DNA from: Enterobacter sp. 10-1
GTDB taxonomy: Bacteria; Pseudomonadota; Gammaproteobacteria; Enterobacterales; Enterobacteriaceae
NCBI GenBank assembly: GCA_002270295.1
Contig: NISF01000001.1
Location: 1,116,001-1,180,000, forward strand
DNA length: 64,000 bases
Reading direction: 5' to 3'
The notes beneath the pieces were generated by a model that ran no database searches, was not told the DNA's origin, and was given only the letters and a program-made list of their open reading frames with translations. The first letter of the stretch is position 1. Each line of letters opens with the position of its first letter. This document shows positions 10,175 through 20,905 of the stretch, piece by piece. A program made the translations under genes and the position numbers.

Positions 10175-11092
10175 ATGTCGCGTATTGCGCTTACGGATTT
10201 AGATGCTGTTATGGCGATTGCCCGCCGCGGAACGTTTCGGGCGGCGGCCATTGAGCTCGGGGTGTCGACCACCGCGCTGAGTCACGCCGTCGCCAAATTT
10301 GAGGCCAGCCTCGGCGTGCGGTTATTTAATCGGACCTCGCGCAGCGTGGCGTTGACCGACGCCGGGCAGCTGTTTATTGCGCGAATGGGCCCCTCGCTGC
10401 AGGGCGTTCACGACGCGCTTGAAGAGGTTCGTTCGCGGCGGGAGACCCCTTCGGGCGTGCTGCGGATAAACGCGCCGCCGTTTGCCGGGCGCGCGATTCT
10501 GACGCCGCTGGTGCTGGAGTTCCTGCGGCGCTATCCGGAGATGCACGTTGATCTGGTGACGGAAGGTCGGCTGATTGATATCGTCGCCGAGGGGTTTGAT
10601 ATCGGCGTTCGCGTCGCGCATTTGATACCCAATGACATGATCGCGCTCTCCCTCGGGCAGCCGCAGCGCTATGCGGTGGTCGCATCTCCGGGCTATCTGA
10701 TGAACCGCGAGGCGCCGCGCGAGCCTGCGGATCTGCAAAATCATCCGTGCATTCGGGTGCGGCTGCCCGACGGCTCTCTCTATCGCTGGCATCTGGAAAA
10801 GCAGGGGGAGGTGGTCCATCCGCAGATCGATGGCCCGCTGACGCTGGATGAAGCTTCGCTGGCCCGCGCTGCGGTCCTTGAAAACGTCGGGATCGGTTTT
10901 TTTCTTGAGCAAAACGTGATTGACGATATTGCCGCCGGGCGGCTGGTTCGGCTGCTATCGGACTGGACGCCGCCGTTTCCGGGGCTGTGTCTTTACTATC
11001 CCGGAAGGCGCAATCCGTCTGCCGGGCTGGCCGCTTTTCTGGCGCTGGCGCGCGAGGTCGGAAAACCCTCTTCCCTTGCGGAAAGAGGGTAG
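10175..11092 (+). CDS. LysR-family transcriptional regulator
   Basis: 305-residue LTTR with an N-terminal winged helix (residues 4-62, recognition region [20 protein letters not shown] and [12 protein letters not shown]) and a C-terminal periplasmic-binding-fold sensor domain. It is divergent from the NTF2-like/SDR pair with a 100-bp gap, the standard layout for an LTTR and its target. Its stop codon lies inside a hairpin that terminates purB from the other side. Confidence 0.88.
   Translation: MSRIALTDLDAVMAIARRGTFRAAAIELGVSTTALSHAVAKFEASLGVRLFNRTSRSVALTDAGQLFIARMGPSLQGVHDALEEVRSRRETPSGVLRINAPPFAGRAILTPLVLEFLRRYPEMHVDLVTEGRLIDIVAEGFDIGVRVAHLIPNDMIALSLGQPQRYAVVASPGYLMNREAPREPADLQNHPCIRVRLPDGSLYRWHLEKQGEVVHPQIDGPLTLDEASLARAAVLENVGIGFFLEQNVIDDIAAGRLVRLLSDWTPPFPGLCLYYPGRRNPSAGLAAFLALAREVGKPSSLAERG
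11065..11090 (-). terminator. purB terminator
   Basis: Read on the minus strand, ACCCTCTT and AAGAGGGT form a stem followed by TTTT, 9 bp after the purB stop. The hairpin overlaps the last codons of the convergent LysR gene. Confidence 0.6.
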
Positions 11093-11098
11093 CGGGGC

Positions 11099-12472
<1,374 letters not shown>

Positions 12473-13114
12473 TCACAACTCCGGGGTTAAATGAGCAAGA
12501 ATTTGTTTTGCCTGGTTAACCAGACGATTACGAGAAAACATGAGCTGCAGACGTCCGCCGCCGACCTGGTTCCACAGCACCGCCGCGCGGATGCCGGCCA
12601 GCAGCGAGGCGCGAACTTTCGCCTGCACCTGCGGGCTTTGCAGCACGGCGGGAGAACCGGTGACCTGGATGCGCGGCCCCAGCGGGCTGATAACGTCTAC
12701 GTAGATGCCCGCCATCGCGCTAAGCAGGGTTTCGGACTGCAGATCGAAATGTTCCAGCTGGCGGTGCAGGCCGGCGATACGGTTGCCGAGGGTATCCATC
12801 GCGCCTTTGCCTGCCGCAAGCTTACGTTCAAGCACCATCATGCTTAAGGTGTAGCGGGTCAGTTCGGCGTTCAGCCCCTGACGGCTGCCGGTGTTGAGTA
12901 CGCCGAGCAGGGTTTCAAGCCCGAGGCGAAGATTGGCTTCACTGCCACCGAACACCGCCAGCGTTGAATCCGGGTTGAGGTCGATGATGCTGTTCAGCGA
13001 GACGTGCAGGGCATCGCTATCGCAATGCCCCTGGTGCGCCAGCTGCTGAACCAGACGGGCTGCCTGGCAAACGCCAGCCAGCGCCAGCGTGATGTCATAG
13101 TAATTCTTCGCCAC
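12473..13114 (-). CDS. hflD: High-frequency lysogenization protein HflD
   Basis: 213-residue helical membrane-associated protein known in E. coli to bind the lambda CII protein and influence lysogenization. Recognised by the N terminus [20 protein letters not shown] and the [17 protein letters not shown] region. It is located between mnmA and purB as in E. coli. Its normal cellular role is unclear. Confidence 0.93.
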   Translation of the reverse strand: MAKNYYDITLALAGVCQAARLVQQLAHQGHCDSDALHVSLNSIIDLNPDSTLAVFGGSEANLRLGLETLLGVLNTGSRQGLNAELTRYTLSMMVLERKLAAGKGAMDTLGNRIAGLHRQLEHFDLQSETLLSAMAGIYVDVISPLGPRIQVTGSPAVLQSPQVQAKVRASLLAGIRAAVLWNQVGGGRLQLMFSRNRLVNQAKQILAHLTPEL

Positions 13115-13172
13115 ACGTACTCCTTGTAAGCCGCCGGTAGCCGGTTCAGCTATCGGCGGTAAAAACTGTCTG

Positions 13173-14387
<1,215 letters not shown>

Positions 14388-14464
14388 TTATCTCCGCAGG
14401 GGTAGCGCGCGTGCGCGACAAATGCGCCGCTGCGTCCCGGGAGCGCCGGCTCCGGTTTTGCGTG

Positions 14465-14911
14465 TTAAAACGGCCAGTTAAAGGCCCCGATCAGCGACAG
14501 CGGGTGGCGCTGATCGTGCTGATAGCTGCGGATACTTTCCGCTACCAGCTGCGAGCGCAGGTTGGGCGCATTGAGAATTTCCTCGGCGCTGAGCCACAGG
14601 CAGCGGTCGATATCGCTATCGTGCGGCTCGGTAGCGCACGTATCGTCAAGTTCGATGGCGAACAGAAAGCGCAAAAACGGCGTGCTGTCCGGCGCGATCC
14701 ACTGATGCATACGGATAAAGTGCTGCGGAGTGGCGCGGATCCCGGTCTCTTCCCACAGCTCGCGCTCGGCCGCCTGCACCAGGGTTTCATCTGCTTCAAG
14801 ATGACCGGCCGGCTGGTTCCACAGCGCCTTGCCGTTGATGGTCTCTTCGACCAGCAGAAATTTGTCTTTAGCGTGCACGATGCAGGCTACGGTGACGTGC
14901 GGTTTAAACAT
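14465..14911 (-). CDS. nudJ: Nudix phosphatase NudJ
   Basis: 148-residue Nudix hydrolase. The Nudix box is intact ([20 protein letters not shown] followed by TGI). E. coli NudJ (YmfB) removes phosphate from HMP-pyrophosphate and nucleoside di/triphosphates. It lies between rluE and mnmA as in E. coli. Confidence 0.93.
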   Translation of the reverse strand: MFKPHVTVACIVHAKDKFLLVEETINGKALWNQPAGHLEADETLVQAAERELWEETGIRATPQHFIRMHQWIAPDSTPFLRFLFAIELDDTCATEPHDSDIDRCLWLSAEEILNAPNLRSQLVAESIRSYQHDQRHPLSLIGAFNWPF

Positions 14912-14929
14912 ATTCCACTCCTGGGATGA

Positions 14930-15550
14930 TTATTCGACCTGGCGCCACTGGCCGTTGCTCAGGCCGTCGAGAGTATAGCCGCCCATAGCGTAGCGAATCA
15001 GGCGCAGCGTAGGATAGCCCACGTGCGCGGTCATGCGGCGCACCTGACGGTTGCGGCCTTCATAGAGGGTGATTTTCAGCCAGCTGGTGGGGATCGCCTT
15101 GCGTTCACGGATCGGGGGAGTGCGCGGCCACAGCCACTCAGGTTCCGCGACCCGTTCAATTTCTGCGGGCAGGGTGGGGCCGTCGTTGAGCGTAATGCCG
15201 TTGCGCAGCGCCTCCAGCGCCTCCAAAGTCGGCTCGCCTTCAACCTGAACGTAGTAAATTTTACCGGTGCGTTTGCCCGGCTGCGTGAGCCGCGCCTGGA
15301 GCGCGCCGTCGTTAGTTAACACCAGCAGCCCTTCGCTATCGCGGTCAAGCCGGCCCGCGGCGTAGACATCGGACTGCGGAATAAAATCTTTTAGCGTGCT
15401 GCGCCCGGCTTCGTCGGTAAACTGTGGCAACACATCGTAGGGTTTATTGAACAAGATCACGCGGGTTGGTTGGCGTTCTTTGCGTTGTCTGGTGACTTGT
15501 TGTGAGCTGAATCGCTCAACGCGATGTTTTCTAAATGAAGTTTTCTGCAT
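14930..15550 (-). CDS. rluE: 23S rRNA pseudouridine(2457) synthase RluE
   Basis: 206-residue RsuA-type pseudouridine synthase. The catalytic Asp is in the motif [17 protein letters not shown]. The N terminus is basic and the small S4-like domain of other RsuA members is absent, as in E. coli RluE. The start [14 protein letters not shown] was taken rather than an ATG ten codons earlier. It heads the rluE-nudJ-mnmA-hflD-purB run and is divergent from icd. Confidence 0.93.
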   Translation of the reverse strand: MQKTSFRKHRVERFSSQQVTRQRKERQPTRVILFNKPYDVLPQFTDEAGRSTLKDFIPQSDVYAAGRLDRDSEGLLVLTNDGALQARLTQPGKRTGKIYYVQVEGEPTLEALEALRNGITLNDGPTLPAEIERVAEPEWLWPRTPPIRERKAIPTSWLKITLYEGRNRQVRRMTAHVGYPTLRLIRYAMGGYTLDGLSNGQWRQVE

Positions 15551-15813
15551 GGTATTTTCAGGCCCCGTCAATTGCCGCATTATAGCCTAATTACGAATGC
15601 CTTTCATGGACGCAAACATTCAGGTAGTATCGACAGGCTCATCACAATTTTTTAACAAAAATATTGCTCAAACTGATTCGCGCTACCAGAAGGCGGCACG
15701 GACGCGGATCTCCGGTTAGCGGGATCACCCGGTAGCGGAGTGGGCGGATAAAGCCAACGCTCGGTTAGTGTGAAAAGGAAGAGCAGAACCAGAAGCGCTC
15801 GAAGGAGAGGTTA

Positions 15814-17064
15814 ATGGAAAGCAAAGTAGTAGTTCCGGCGGAAGGTCAAAAAATCACCCTGCAAGATGGCAAGCTGAACGTCCCTAATAACCCGATTATC
15901 CCGTTTATCGAGGGTGATGGTATCGGTGTTGACGTGACCCCAGCGATGCTGAAAGTGGTGGATGCCGCCGTTGAGAAAGCCTATAAAGGCGAGCGTAAAA
16001 TTTCCTGGATGGAAGTTTACACCGGCGAAAAATCGACCCAGGTTTATGGCCAGGACGTCTGGCTGCCTGCCGAAACTCTTGATCTGATTCGTGATTATCG
16101 TGTTGCTATCAAAGGCCCTCTGACGACGCCAGTTGGCGGCGGTATTCGTTCTCTGAACGTTGCCCTGCGCCAGGAGCTGGATCTTTACGTCTGCCTGCGT
16201 CCGGTGCGCTACTACCAGGGTACACCGAGCCCGGTTAAACATCCTGAGCTGACCGATATGGTTATCTTCCGTGAAAACTCAGAAGATATCTATGCGGGCA
16301 TCGAATGGAAAGCTGACTCCGCTGAAGCCGAGAAAGTTATCAAATTCCTGCGTGATGAGATGGGCGTGAAGAAAATTCGCTTCCCGGAACATTGCGGCAT
16401 CGGCATTAAGCCGTGCTCCGAAGAAGGCACCAAACGCCTGGTTCGTGCTGCTATCGAATATGTCATTACCAATGACCGTGATTCGCTGACGCTGGTACAC
16501 AAAGGCAACATCATGAAGTTCACCGAAGGCGCCTTTAAAGACTGGGGCTACGAGCTGATTCGCGAAGAATTCGGCGGCGAACTGATTGACGGCGGCCCGT
16601 GGCAGAAGGTCAAAAACCCGAACACCGGTAAAGAGATCATCATCAAAGACGTTATCGCTGACGCCTTCCTGCAGCAGATCCTGCTGCGTCCGGCCGAGTA
16701 TGACGTTATTGCCTGTATGAACCTGAACGGCGACTACATCTCCGACGCCCTGGCGGCGCAGGTCGGCGGCATCGGTATTGCTCCGGGCGCTAACATCGGT
16801 GACGAGTGCGCGCTGTTCGAAGCGACTCACGGTACTGCACCGAAATATGCCGGCCAGGACAAAGTGAACCCAGGTTCCATTATCCTGTCCGCTGAGATGA
16901 TGCTGCGCCACCTGCAGTGGTTCGAAGCCGCAGACCTGATCGTTAAAGGCACCGAAGGCGCTATCGCCGCTAAGACCGTGACCTATGACTTTGAACGTCT
17001 GATGGAAGGCGCTAAGCTGCTGAAATGTAGCGAGTTTGGCGACGCGATTATCGCGAACATGTAA
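15814..17064 (+). CDS. icd: Isocitrate dehydrogenase (NADP+)
   Basis: 416 residues, full length; oxidatively decarboxylates isocitrate to 2-oxoglutarate in the TCA cycle. Visible are the N terminus [16 protein letters not shown], the phosphorylatable Ser loop in [16 protein letters not shown], the metal-binding Asps in [14 protein letters not shown]-type sequence and the NADP site around [17 protein letters not shown] good ribosome site (GGAGAGG) precedes the ATG. The last 164 bp are phage-supplied: two integrations at this site each carried a synonymous copy of the 3' end, so the enzyme stays whole. Confidence 0.98.
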   Translation: MESKVVVPAEGQKITLQDGKLNVPNNPIIPFIEGDGIGVDVTPAMLKVVDAAVEKAYKGERKISWMEVYTGEKSTQVYGQDVWLPAETLDLIRDYRVAIKGPLTTPVGGGIRSLNVALRQELDLYVCLRPVRYYQGTPSPVKHPELTDMVIFRENSEDIYAGIEWKADSAEAEKVIKFLRDEMGVKKIRFPEHCGIGIKPCSEEGTKRLVRAAIEYVITNDRDSLTLVHKGNIMKFTEGAFKDWGYELIREEFGGELIDGGPWQKVKNPNTGKEIIIKDVIADAFLQQILLRPAEYDVIACMNLNGDYISDALAAQVGGIGIAPGANIGDECALFEATHGTAPKYAGQDKVNPGSIILSAEMMLRHLQWFEAADLIVKGTEGAIAAKTVTYDFERLMEGAKLLKCSEFGDAIIANM

Positions 17065-17090
17065 TCAGCGATCGCTGATTAAAGACAGAA

Positions 17091-17114
17091 GGGAGCCTGG
17101 TGGCTCCCTTTTTT
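17091..17114 (+). terminator. Phage-supplied icd terminator (copy 1)
   Basis: GGGAGCC-TGGT-GGCTCCC followed by seven T, 26 bp after the icd stop. It comes with the phage copy of the icd end; the original host terminator is now at 51476. Confidence 0.9.
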
Positions 17115-17177
17115 ACGATCGTTCAAAATCTTTCCCCAAAACTTTCCCCAAAATTATTCCCCAAAACTGGCTTAAAA

Positions 17178-17334
17178 TCATACTGCTTTTTGACCTACAA
17201 CGAGCCAGTCTTTACCCCGGTCATCGTTGTATTTATCCGTCATTTTTTTCGATTTGTGGCCCAATAACTTCTGAGTATCTAAGCCTTGCTCCCGGTATAG
17301 CCGTTCTGAAAGAGATCTCTGTTCGTGGAAGGTT
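17178..17334 (-). pseudogene. Phage integrase, C-terminal scrap (element A)
   Basis: About 52 codons encoding the end of a tyrosine recombinase, ending in TDKYNDDRGKDWLVV. It is nearly identical to the integrase tail at 24889, with the same HKSKKM region and the tyrosine in DKYNDD. The homology stops abruptly at 17334, three bases before a tRNA-like gene, where a deletion or recombination has removed the rest. Confidence 0.85.
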
Positions 17335-17337
17335 TGT

Positions 17338-17413
17338 GGGCTGTTAGCTCAGTTGGTAGAGCACTGGACTCTTAATCCATTGGTCGCGGGTTCGACCCCC
17401 TCACAGCCCACCA
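17338..17413 (+). tRNA. tRNA-like gene, anticodon CTT (Lys)
   Basis: 76 nt including encoded CCA. The acceptor stem GGGCTGT/ACAGCCC is perfect and D stem GCTC/GAGC is perfect. The anticodon loop CTCTTAA gives CTT. There is one mismatch in the anticodon stem (27C-43T) and one in the T stem (C-T), so it may be a weak or degenerate tRNA. It is butted exactly between an integrase scrap and an HNH scrap. The anticodon reads AAG, normally served by tRNA-Lys(UUU) in enterics. Confidence 0.7.
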
Positions 17414-17636
17414 CTCCTTGATACCTTTCGAACCAGAAAACCACCGGCGCATTAGTCGGGTGGACCAGTCCGAACGATTCCGCAGTGCGGTAACTTCTCG
17501 ACGCCCGGCGCGTCACATCAACCTGGGTAGCAATACGATTGCGAAAATCCTCAACCGTGCTGCACATTTTGAACAGGTTGCAGGGGATGCAGGCTGGTAC
17601 CATATTGTCGATGGTGTCGTTTTCTGGCTTATCCAT
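17414..17636 (-). pseudogene. HNH endonuclease, truncated
   Basis: Encodes the C-terminal part of a phage HNH endonuclease: DTIDNMVPACIPCNLFKMCS carries the zinc/HNH Cys-x2-Cys and Asn motif, ending at WFERYQ. The N-terminal half (with the first His) is missing at the junction with the invertase scrap, and the end runs into the tRNA-like gene, which supplies an artificial stop. Such genes normally sit beside phage packaging genes. Confidence 0.7.
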
Positions 17637-17641
17637 CGCGT

Positions 17642-17893
17642 ACTGGCCGCTTCTTCTTCCACGTCATGAGCGCGTTGGCGGAAATGGAGCGCGAATTGAT
17701 AGTGGAGAGGACTCGCGCAGGGCTGGCGGCGGCGAGAGAACAGGGGCGTATTGGCGGCCGCCGGCGGGTTATGACACCGGGGGTTGTCGATCGTGCGCGC
17801 CGAATGCTGGAGAATGGCGCTACCCGGCAGCAGGTGGCCGATGTAATCGGGGTGGCGGTGAAGACAATTTATAAGTATTTCCCCGCGGGGTAA
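17642..17893 (+). pseudogene. Serine recombinase/DNA invertase (Pin-like), C-terminal remnant
   Basis: Open frame starting at GRFFFHVMSALAEMERELIV and running through the helix E region to a Hin/Pin-type helix-turn-helix (GATRQQVADVIGVAVKTIYK). The catalytic N-terminal domain with the active Ser is absent. Invertase genes sit next to the tail-fibre region at the right end of e14- and Mu-like prophages, so this marks the old right end of phage A. An internal ATG gives 75 residues, but it cannot be catalytic. Confidence 0.8.
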
Positions 17894-18016
17894 GGCTGAT
17901 CATCTACGGGCCATATGCAAGAGCCAGTAGGTGATCAATGGCTACATTGGCAGATGCAGCCGAGGGATTTTTTACTGGTGCCATCTCTTCTGAAGAAGCC
18001 TAGATTCTCTTACAGT

Positions 18017-18045
18017 ACACAATAAAATCTGACAGTCTGCTTTGA
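18017..18045. repeat. 29-bp repeat shared by both elements (copy A)
   Basis: ACACAATAAAATCTGACAGTCTGCTTTGA matches 27 of 29 bases at 48098-48126. In both elements it marks the step from phage remnant to cargo. Confidence 0.7.
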
Positions 18046-18101
18046 GCGGCCTGCAAACATTGCTAACAGCGTTCTGTGTGAATAAACAGGGAGCAGGTCA
18101 G

Positions 18102-19844
18102 ATGTTATCTCCTAAGAAAAATGATACATTTAATGAAAATCTAATATGGATGTTCATGATGACCCCTGAAAATAAGCCACTGATTTATCTGTTAAATACC
18201 TCTAAAACCGTTGAGAAGGCTCTTAGCCCGGGCTTCAATGTAAGCCATTGTTGGATGAATGGATATAAAATATATGAAGCAGCCAGCCATCGTCCTTTAG
18301 AAATACCCTATTCTTCTGAAATCCCCTCAAACTTACATGAAGCAGAAATAGTAGTTATTGATACAGGTTTAAGAGAGGGTTTTATTAAAGGTCATTCATC
18401 TATAAAAATAATTTATAGACATACGCCTAGCGTTGTTGACCTGTTTCCTCTGGATATGAACACTGCTCTTTCTAATATTTTCTCTACTGATAAACTTCAA
18501 CTGCTATTTGTTTTTTGTGAAAGCAATAATGATGAGGTTTATACACTTCAGAATGAAGCAGGCAAAAGCAGTCAGTATCAAAGTAATACTTATTGTTTTC
18601 CAAACTATTATGGCGCCTCTCCTTCTATAAGAGTTGGAAACAGAATGAAGGTGGTTGAAGGAGAGGAAGGAATAGAGATAAAGCAATGTCTCGAAAAATA
18701 CCTTCCACAATCAAGCTATAAATTAGTTTTCCAGATGTATCAAGGTAAAGAGTCTCCAGAGATCCCTTTGCTCGTTAATGAAGCTGGAGAATGTGTTGCT
18801 TTTTTAAGAAGAATGGGTTCTAAGGTTATTTTCTTCTTTCCAGAAATATATGACAAGGCCGGTTTGTTATTAGATCTTTTTAATAATGTTTTGCCGGATA
18901 TTGGTTTTTGTGGTGAAATATTCCCAAATCATGGAAGCTTCAAATGGATTAACGATTTTTCATATATCTCTTTAGATGAAAGAAATAAACTAATAGATAT
19001 TGATAATGAAATAAAAAGACACGAAGAAACCTTGTCATCTCTGAAAGAAGAATATGGACGAGTTCATTCCAAAGATGAAAATGTAAAGCTCAGGGCTATG
19101 CTAAAAGAAACCGGGGATGACCTTGTATCTGCAGTTAAGTGGTTTCTTGAGTATATCGGTTTCACTAATGTGGTAGATCCAGATAAAGATGTTGATGTAG
19201 ACGCTGGAGAAGTGTTTGAGGAAGATTTGAACTTTGAGCATAACGGCGTTCACTTCTTGCTGGAAGTGAAAGGGATTGGAGGCACTTCAACAGATGCTCA
19301 GTGTGCTCAAATCTCCAAGATTGCCTTACGTAGGAAGAAAGCTAATCAGGGAAATACATACAAAGCCGTCTACATAGTCAATCACCGTAGATACAAAGCG
19401 CCAAAAGAAAGAGAGGTTATCCCTTTCAATGATAACCAGATTGAAGATGCTGAGATGGCTCAACGCGGCATGACATTTACTTATGAGCTGTTTAACATCT
19501 ATTACATGATAGAAGCAGGTGTTATCAGTAAAGAAGCAGCTCGTGATGCCTTTAAGCAAGAGGGACTCATTAACTTCAGACAAAGCCTTCATAAGCTTGA
19601 GTTCAATCACTGCTACAAAGGGGTATTAGTCTACTCTTTAGTCATACCCGAAGGCGGTTCATTTACTATCACTAAAGCTGACAAAATCGCTATTCAAGAT
19701 AATGAAAACCACTGGCATCGGTTGTCTATTGAAAGCTTACAGATAGACCGGCTTGATCATGACGAAGTCAGAAATGGTAAAGTTGGCATCAAGGTTGATA
19801 GGCTAGTGTCTGGAGCAAGAGAATACTATGTAGTGAAAGCTTAA
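18102..19844 (+). CDS. Large protein with C-terminal PD-(D/E)XK nuclease-like domain
   Basis: 580 residues, AT-rich compared with the backbone. I do not recognise the whole protein. The N-terminal ~300 residues look like mixed alpha/beta (hydrophobic strands AEIVVIDTG, KLQLLFVFC, KVIFFFPE). A charged, probably coiled-coil stretch follows at about 305-345. The C-terminal part has a restriction-endonuclease-like core: helix with E (LKETGDDLVSAVKWFLEYIG), D375 in EEDLNFE, and E388-x-K390 in LLEVKG. The start follows GGAGCAGGTCAG; an upstream ATG in frame at 18042 lacks a ribosome site. A terminator follows. As lone cargo at a prophage end it is a plausible anti-phage nuclease; this is inference. 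Confidence 0.7.
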   Translation: MLSPKKNDTFNENLIWMFMMTPENKPLIYLLNTSKTVEKALSPGFNVSHCWMNGYKIYEAASHRPLEIPYSSEIPSNLHEAEIVVIDTGLREGFIKGHSSIKIIYRHTPSVVDLFPLDMNTALSNIFSTDKLQLLFVFCESNNDEVYTLQNEAGKSSQYQSNTYCFPNYYGASPSIRVGNRMKVVEGEEGIEIKQCLEKYLPQSSYKLVFQMYQGKESPEIPLLVNEAGECVAFLRRMGSKVIFFFPEIYDKAGLLLDLFNNVLPDIGFCGEIFPNHGSFKWINDFSYISLDERNKLIDIDNEIKRHEETLSSLKEEYGRVHSKDENVKLRAMLKETGDDLVSAVKWFLEYIGFTNVVDPDKDVDVDAGEVFEEDLNFEHNGVHFLLEVKGIGGTSTDAQCAQISKIALRRKKANQGNTYKAVYIVNHRRYKAPKEREVIPFNDNQIEDAEMAQRGMTFTYELFNIYYMIEAGVISKEAARDAFKQEGLINFRQSLHKLEFNHCYKGVLVYSLVIPEGGSFTITKADKIAIQDNENHWHRLSIESLQIDRLDHDEVRNGKVGIKVDRLVSGAREYYVVKA

Positions 19845-19863
19845 AGCTGTTCTACCATTAGCT

Positions 19864-19884
19864 AAGCCCCGAAAGGGGCTTTTG
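19864..19884 (+). terminator. Terminator after the nuclease-like gene
   Basis: AAGCCCC-GAAA-GGGGCTTTT, a tight tetraloop hairpin with T-run, 19 bp after the stop of the 580-aa gene. Confidence 0.85.
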
Positions 19885-19921
19885 CTGAGCTGATACACCA
19901 AATGTAGATATTGTTCATAAA

Positions 19922-20164
19922 CTACTGCCAAACTTTTTCGCCGATTTTCACAGCTGCCAGGATGGCCTGTTCGGTTTCTTTGTAAAAATTTGGCGTTGCC
20001 AGCTCCCAGCGTCCATTCCTGTGCACCATAAGCAGGTAGTCAGAGATAAGTCCTGGATCCTTAACTACGGCGAAAGTTAGCATATCCGTTGAGGGCTTGG
20101 GCAAAACGTTATCTGGAGGAAGGTAGATCCGTACCCCGGAGACAATCACATTCGCAATTTCCAT
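19922..20164 (-). CDS. Hypothetical protein coupled to dinI-like gene
   Basis: 80 residues starting [19 protein letters not shown]. Family not recognised. The ATG overlaps the stop of the dinI-like gene (TGATG), and GGAGG at the end of that gene is its ribosome site, so it is translationally coupled and must share the LexA-controlled promoter. The C-terminal half (KETEQAILAAVKIGEKVW) looks helical. Probably an SOS-induced accessory protein; no function can be assigned. Confidence 0.65.
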   Translation of the reverse strand: MEIANVIVSGVRIYLPPDNVLPKPSTDMLTFAVVKDPGLISDYLLMVHRNGRWELATPNFYKETEQAILAAVKIGEKVWQ

Positions 20165-20406
20165 CACTCCTCCATCATCCACATATCAGCCTCTTCAAAC
20201 ATCTCCTGGACAACCCTGCTGATCTGCTCTTTTTCGTGCTTGCTGCCATCGGTATTGATTGCTAGTAAGGTCATCATCGGCTTAACACGGACATCGGCAT
20301 CGGGAAAAATCCTGTGAACTCGCTTAGTTAATTCAGCCGTAATTGTCTCCCTTGCACCAGCCAGCCCCTCAAAGTTTCTCTTGTCGTAAATCAGTTCCAC
20401 AAACAT
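20164..20406 (-). CDS. DinI-like family protein
   Basis: 80 residues in the DinI/ImpC-like fold: [12 protein letters not shown], then the long helix with [19 protein letters not shown], and an acidic C-terminal helix ending [10 protein letters not shown]. DinI binds RecA filaments through that acidic helix and dampens or stabilises the SOS response. It is divergent from umuDC, with two LexA boxes in the shared 78-bp promoter gap. Prophage copies like this are common at right ends of lambdoid phages. Confidence 0.85.
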   Translation of the reverse strand: MFVELIYDKRNFEGLAGARETITAELTKRVHRIFPDADVRVKPMMTLLAINTDGSKHEKEQISRVVQEMFEEADMWMMEE

Positions 20407-20420
20407 TTTTCGTCCCTCTT

Positions 20421-20464
20421 TACTGGATATAATTACAGTATATATACTGTATGTATGAACAGTG
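20421..20464. promoter_or_regulatory. Two tandem LexA boxes
   Basis: TACTGGATATAATTACAGTA (20421-20440) and TACTGTATGTATGAACAGTG (20445-20464) both fit CTG-N10-CAG with AT-rich spacers. They are four bases apart, centred between the divergent dinI-like and umuD genes. Two boxes imply tight SOS control, likely one per promoter. Confidence 0.88.
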
Positions 20465-20484
20465 TCAACATGAGGAAGTGCGTT

Positions 20485-20904
20485 ATGAAGTTTTACACAC
20501 CAACTGAGATCCGAGAGGTCCTATTAGTGCCGCTATTCAGTGACCCGGTGCAGTGCGGATTTCCCAGCCCGGCGCAGGATTATGTTGAACAGCGAAACGA
20601 CCTCAACGAGCTGTTGATTAACCACCCCAGCGCAACCTATTTCGTTAAGGCCGCCGGAGATAGCATGATCGAAGGTGGTATCAGTGAGGGCGATCTCCTG
20701 GTCGTCGATAGCTCGCGTAAGGCTGAGCATGGCGATATTGTGATCGCTGCTGTAGATGGTGAATTTACTGCCAAAAAGCTGCAGCTACGGCCGACGGTCC
20801 AGCTTAACCCGATGAACAGCGCGTATTCACCGATTGTCGTTGGTAGCGAAGACACGCTCGATGTGTTCGGCGTCGTTACCTATATCATTAAAGCGGCGGG
20901 CTGA
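20485..20904 (+). CDS. umuD: UmuD-type SOS mutagenesis/autopeptidase protein
   Basis: 139-residue LexA/UmuD-family serine autopeptidase; the RecA-activated cleaved form partners UmuC in DNA polymerase V. The cleavage site is at about Cys-Gly (VQCGFPSP). The catalytic Ser is in [12 protein letters not shown] and the Lys is in [14 protein letters not shown]. The start MKFYTPTEI was chosen over one ten codons upstream, which overlaps the LexA box. It is followed one base later by umuC. Confidence 0.92.
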   Translation: MKFYTPTEIREVLLVPLFSDPVQCGFPSPAQDYVEQRNDLNELLINHPSATYFVKAAGDSMIEGGISEGDLLVVDSSRKAEHGDIVIAAVDGEFTAKKLQLRPTVQLNPMNSAYSPIVVGSEDTLDVFGVVTYIIKAAG

Positions 20905-20905
20905 G

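Larger units (their letters stand above)
16901..17334. repeat. Direct repeat copy 1: icd 3' end plus integrase tail (att)
   Basis: The 434-bp block matches 24625-25045 almost perfectly; the main difference is a 13-bp insertion (ATTATTCCCCAAA) near 17150. The first 164 bp are also repeated at 51289. Homology begins at TGCTGCGCCACCTGCAGTGG, which probably contains the integrase crossover core. Differences inside the icd part are synonymous. Confidence 0.9.

Noticed and set aside
17349-17636. 95-aa HNH frame running through the tRNA-like gene
   Set aside because: The last ~20 codons are antisense tRNA; homology to HNH proteins ends at 17414, so only the truncated pseudogene was annotated.
17349-17636. 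HNH scrap as McrA of e14
   Set aside because: Position beside an invertase recalls e14, but the visible residues match general phage HNH endonucleases and not the McrA C terminus.
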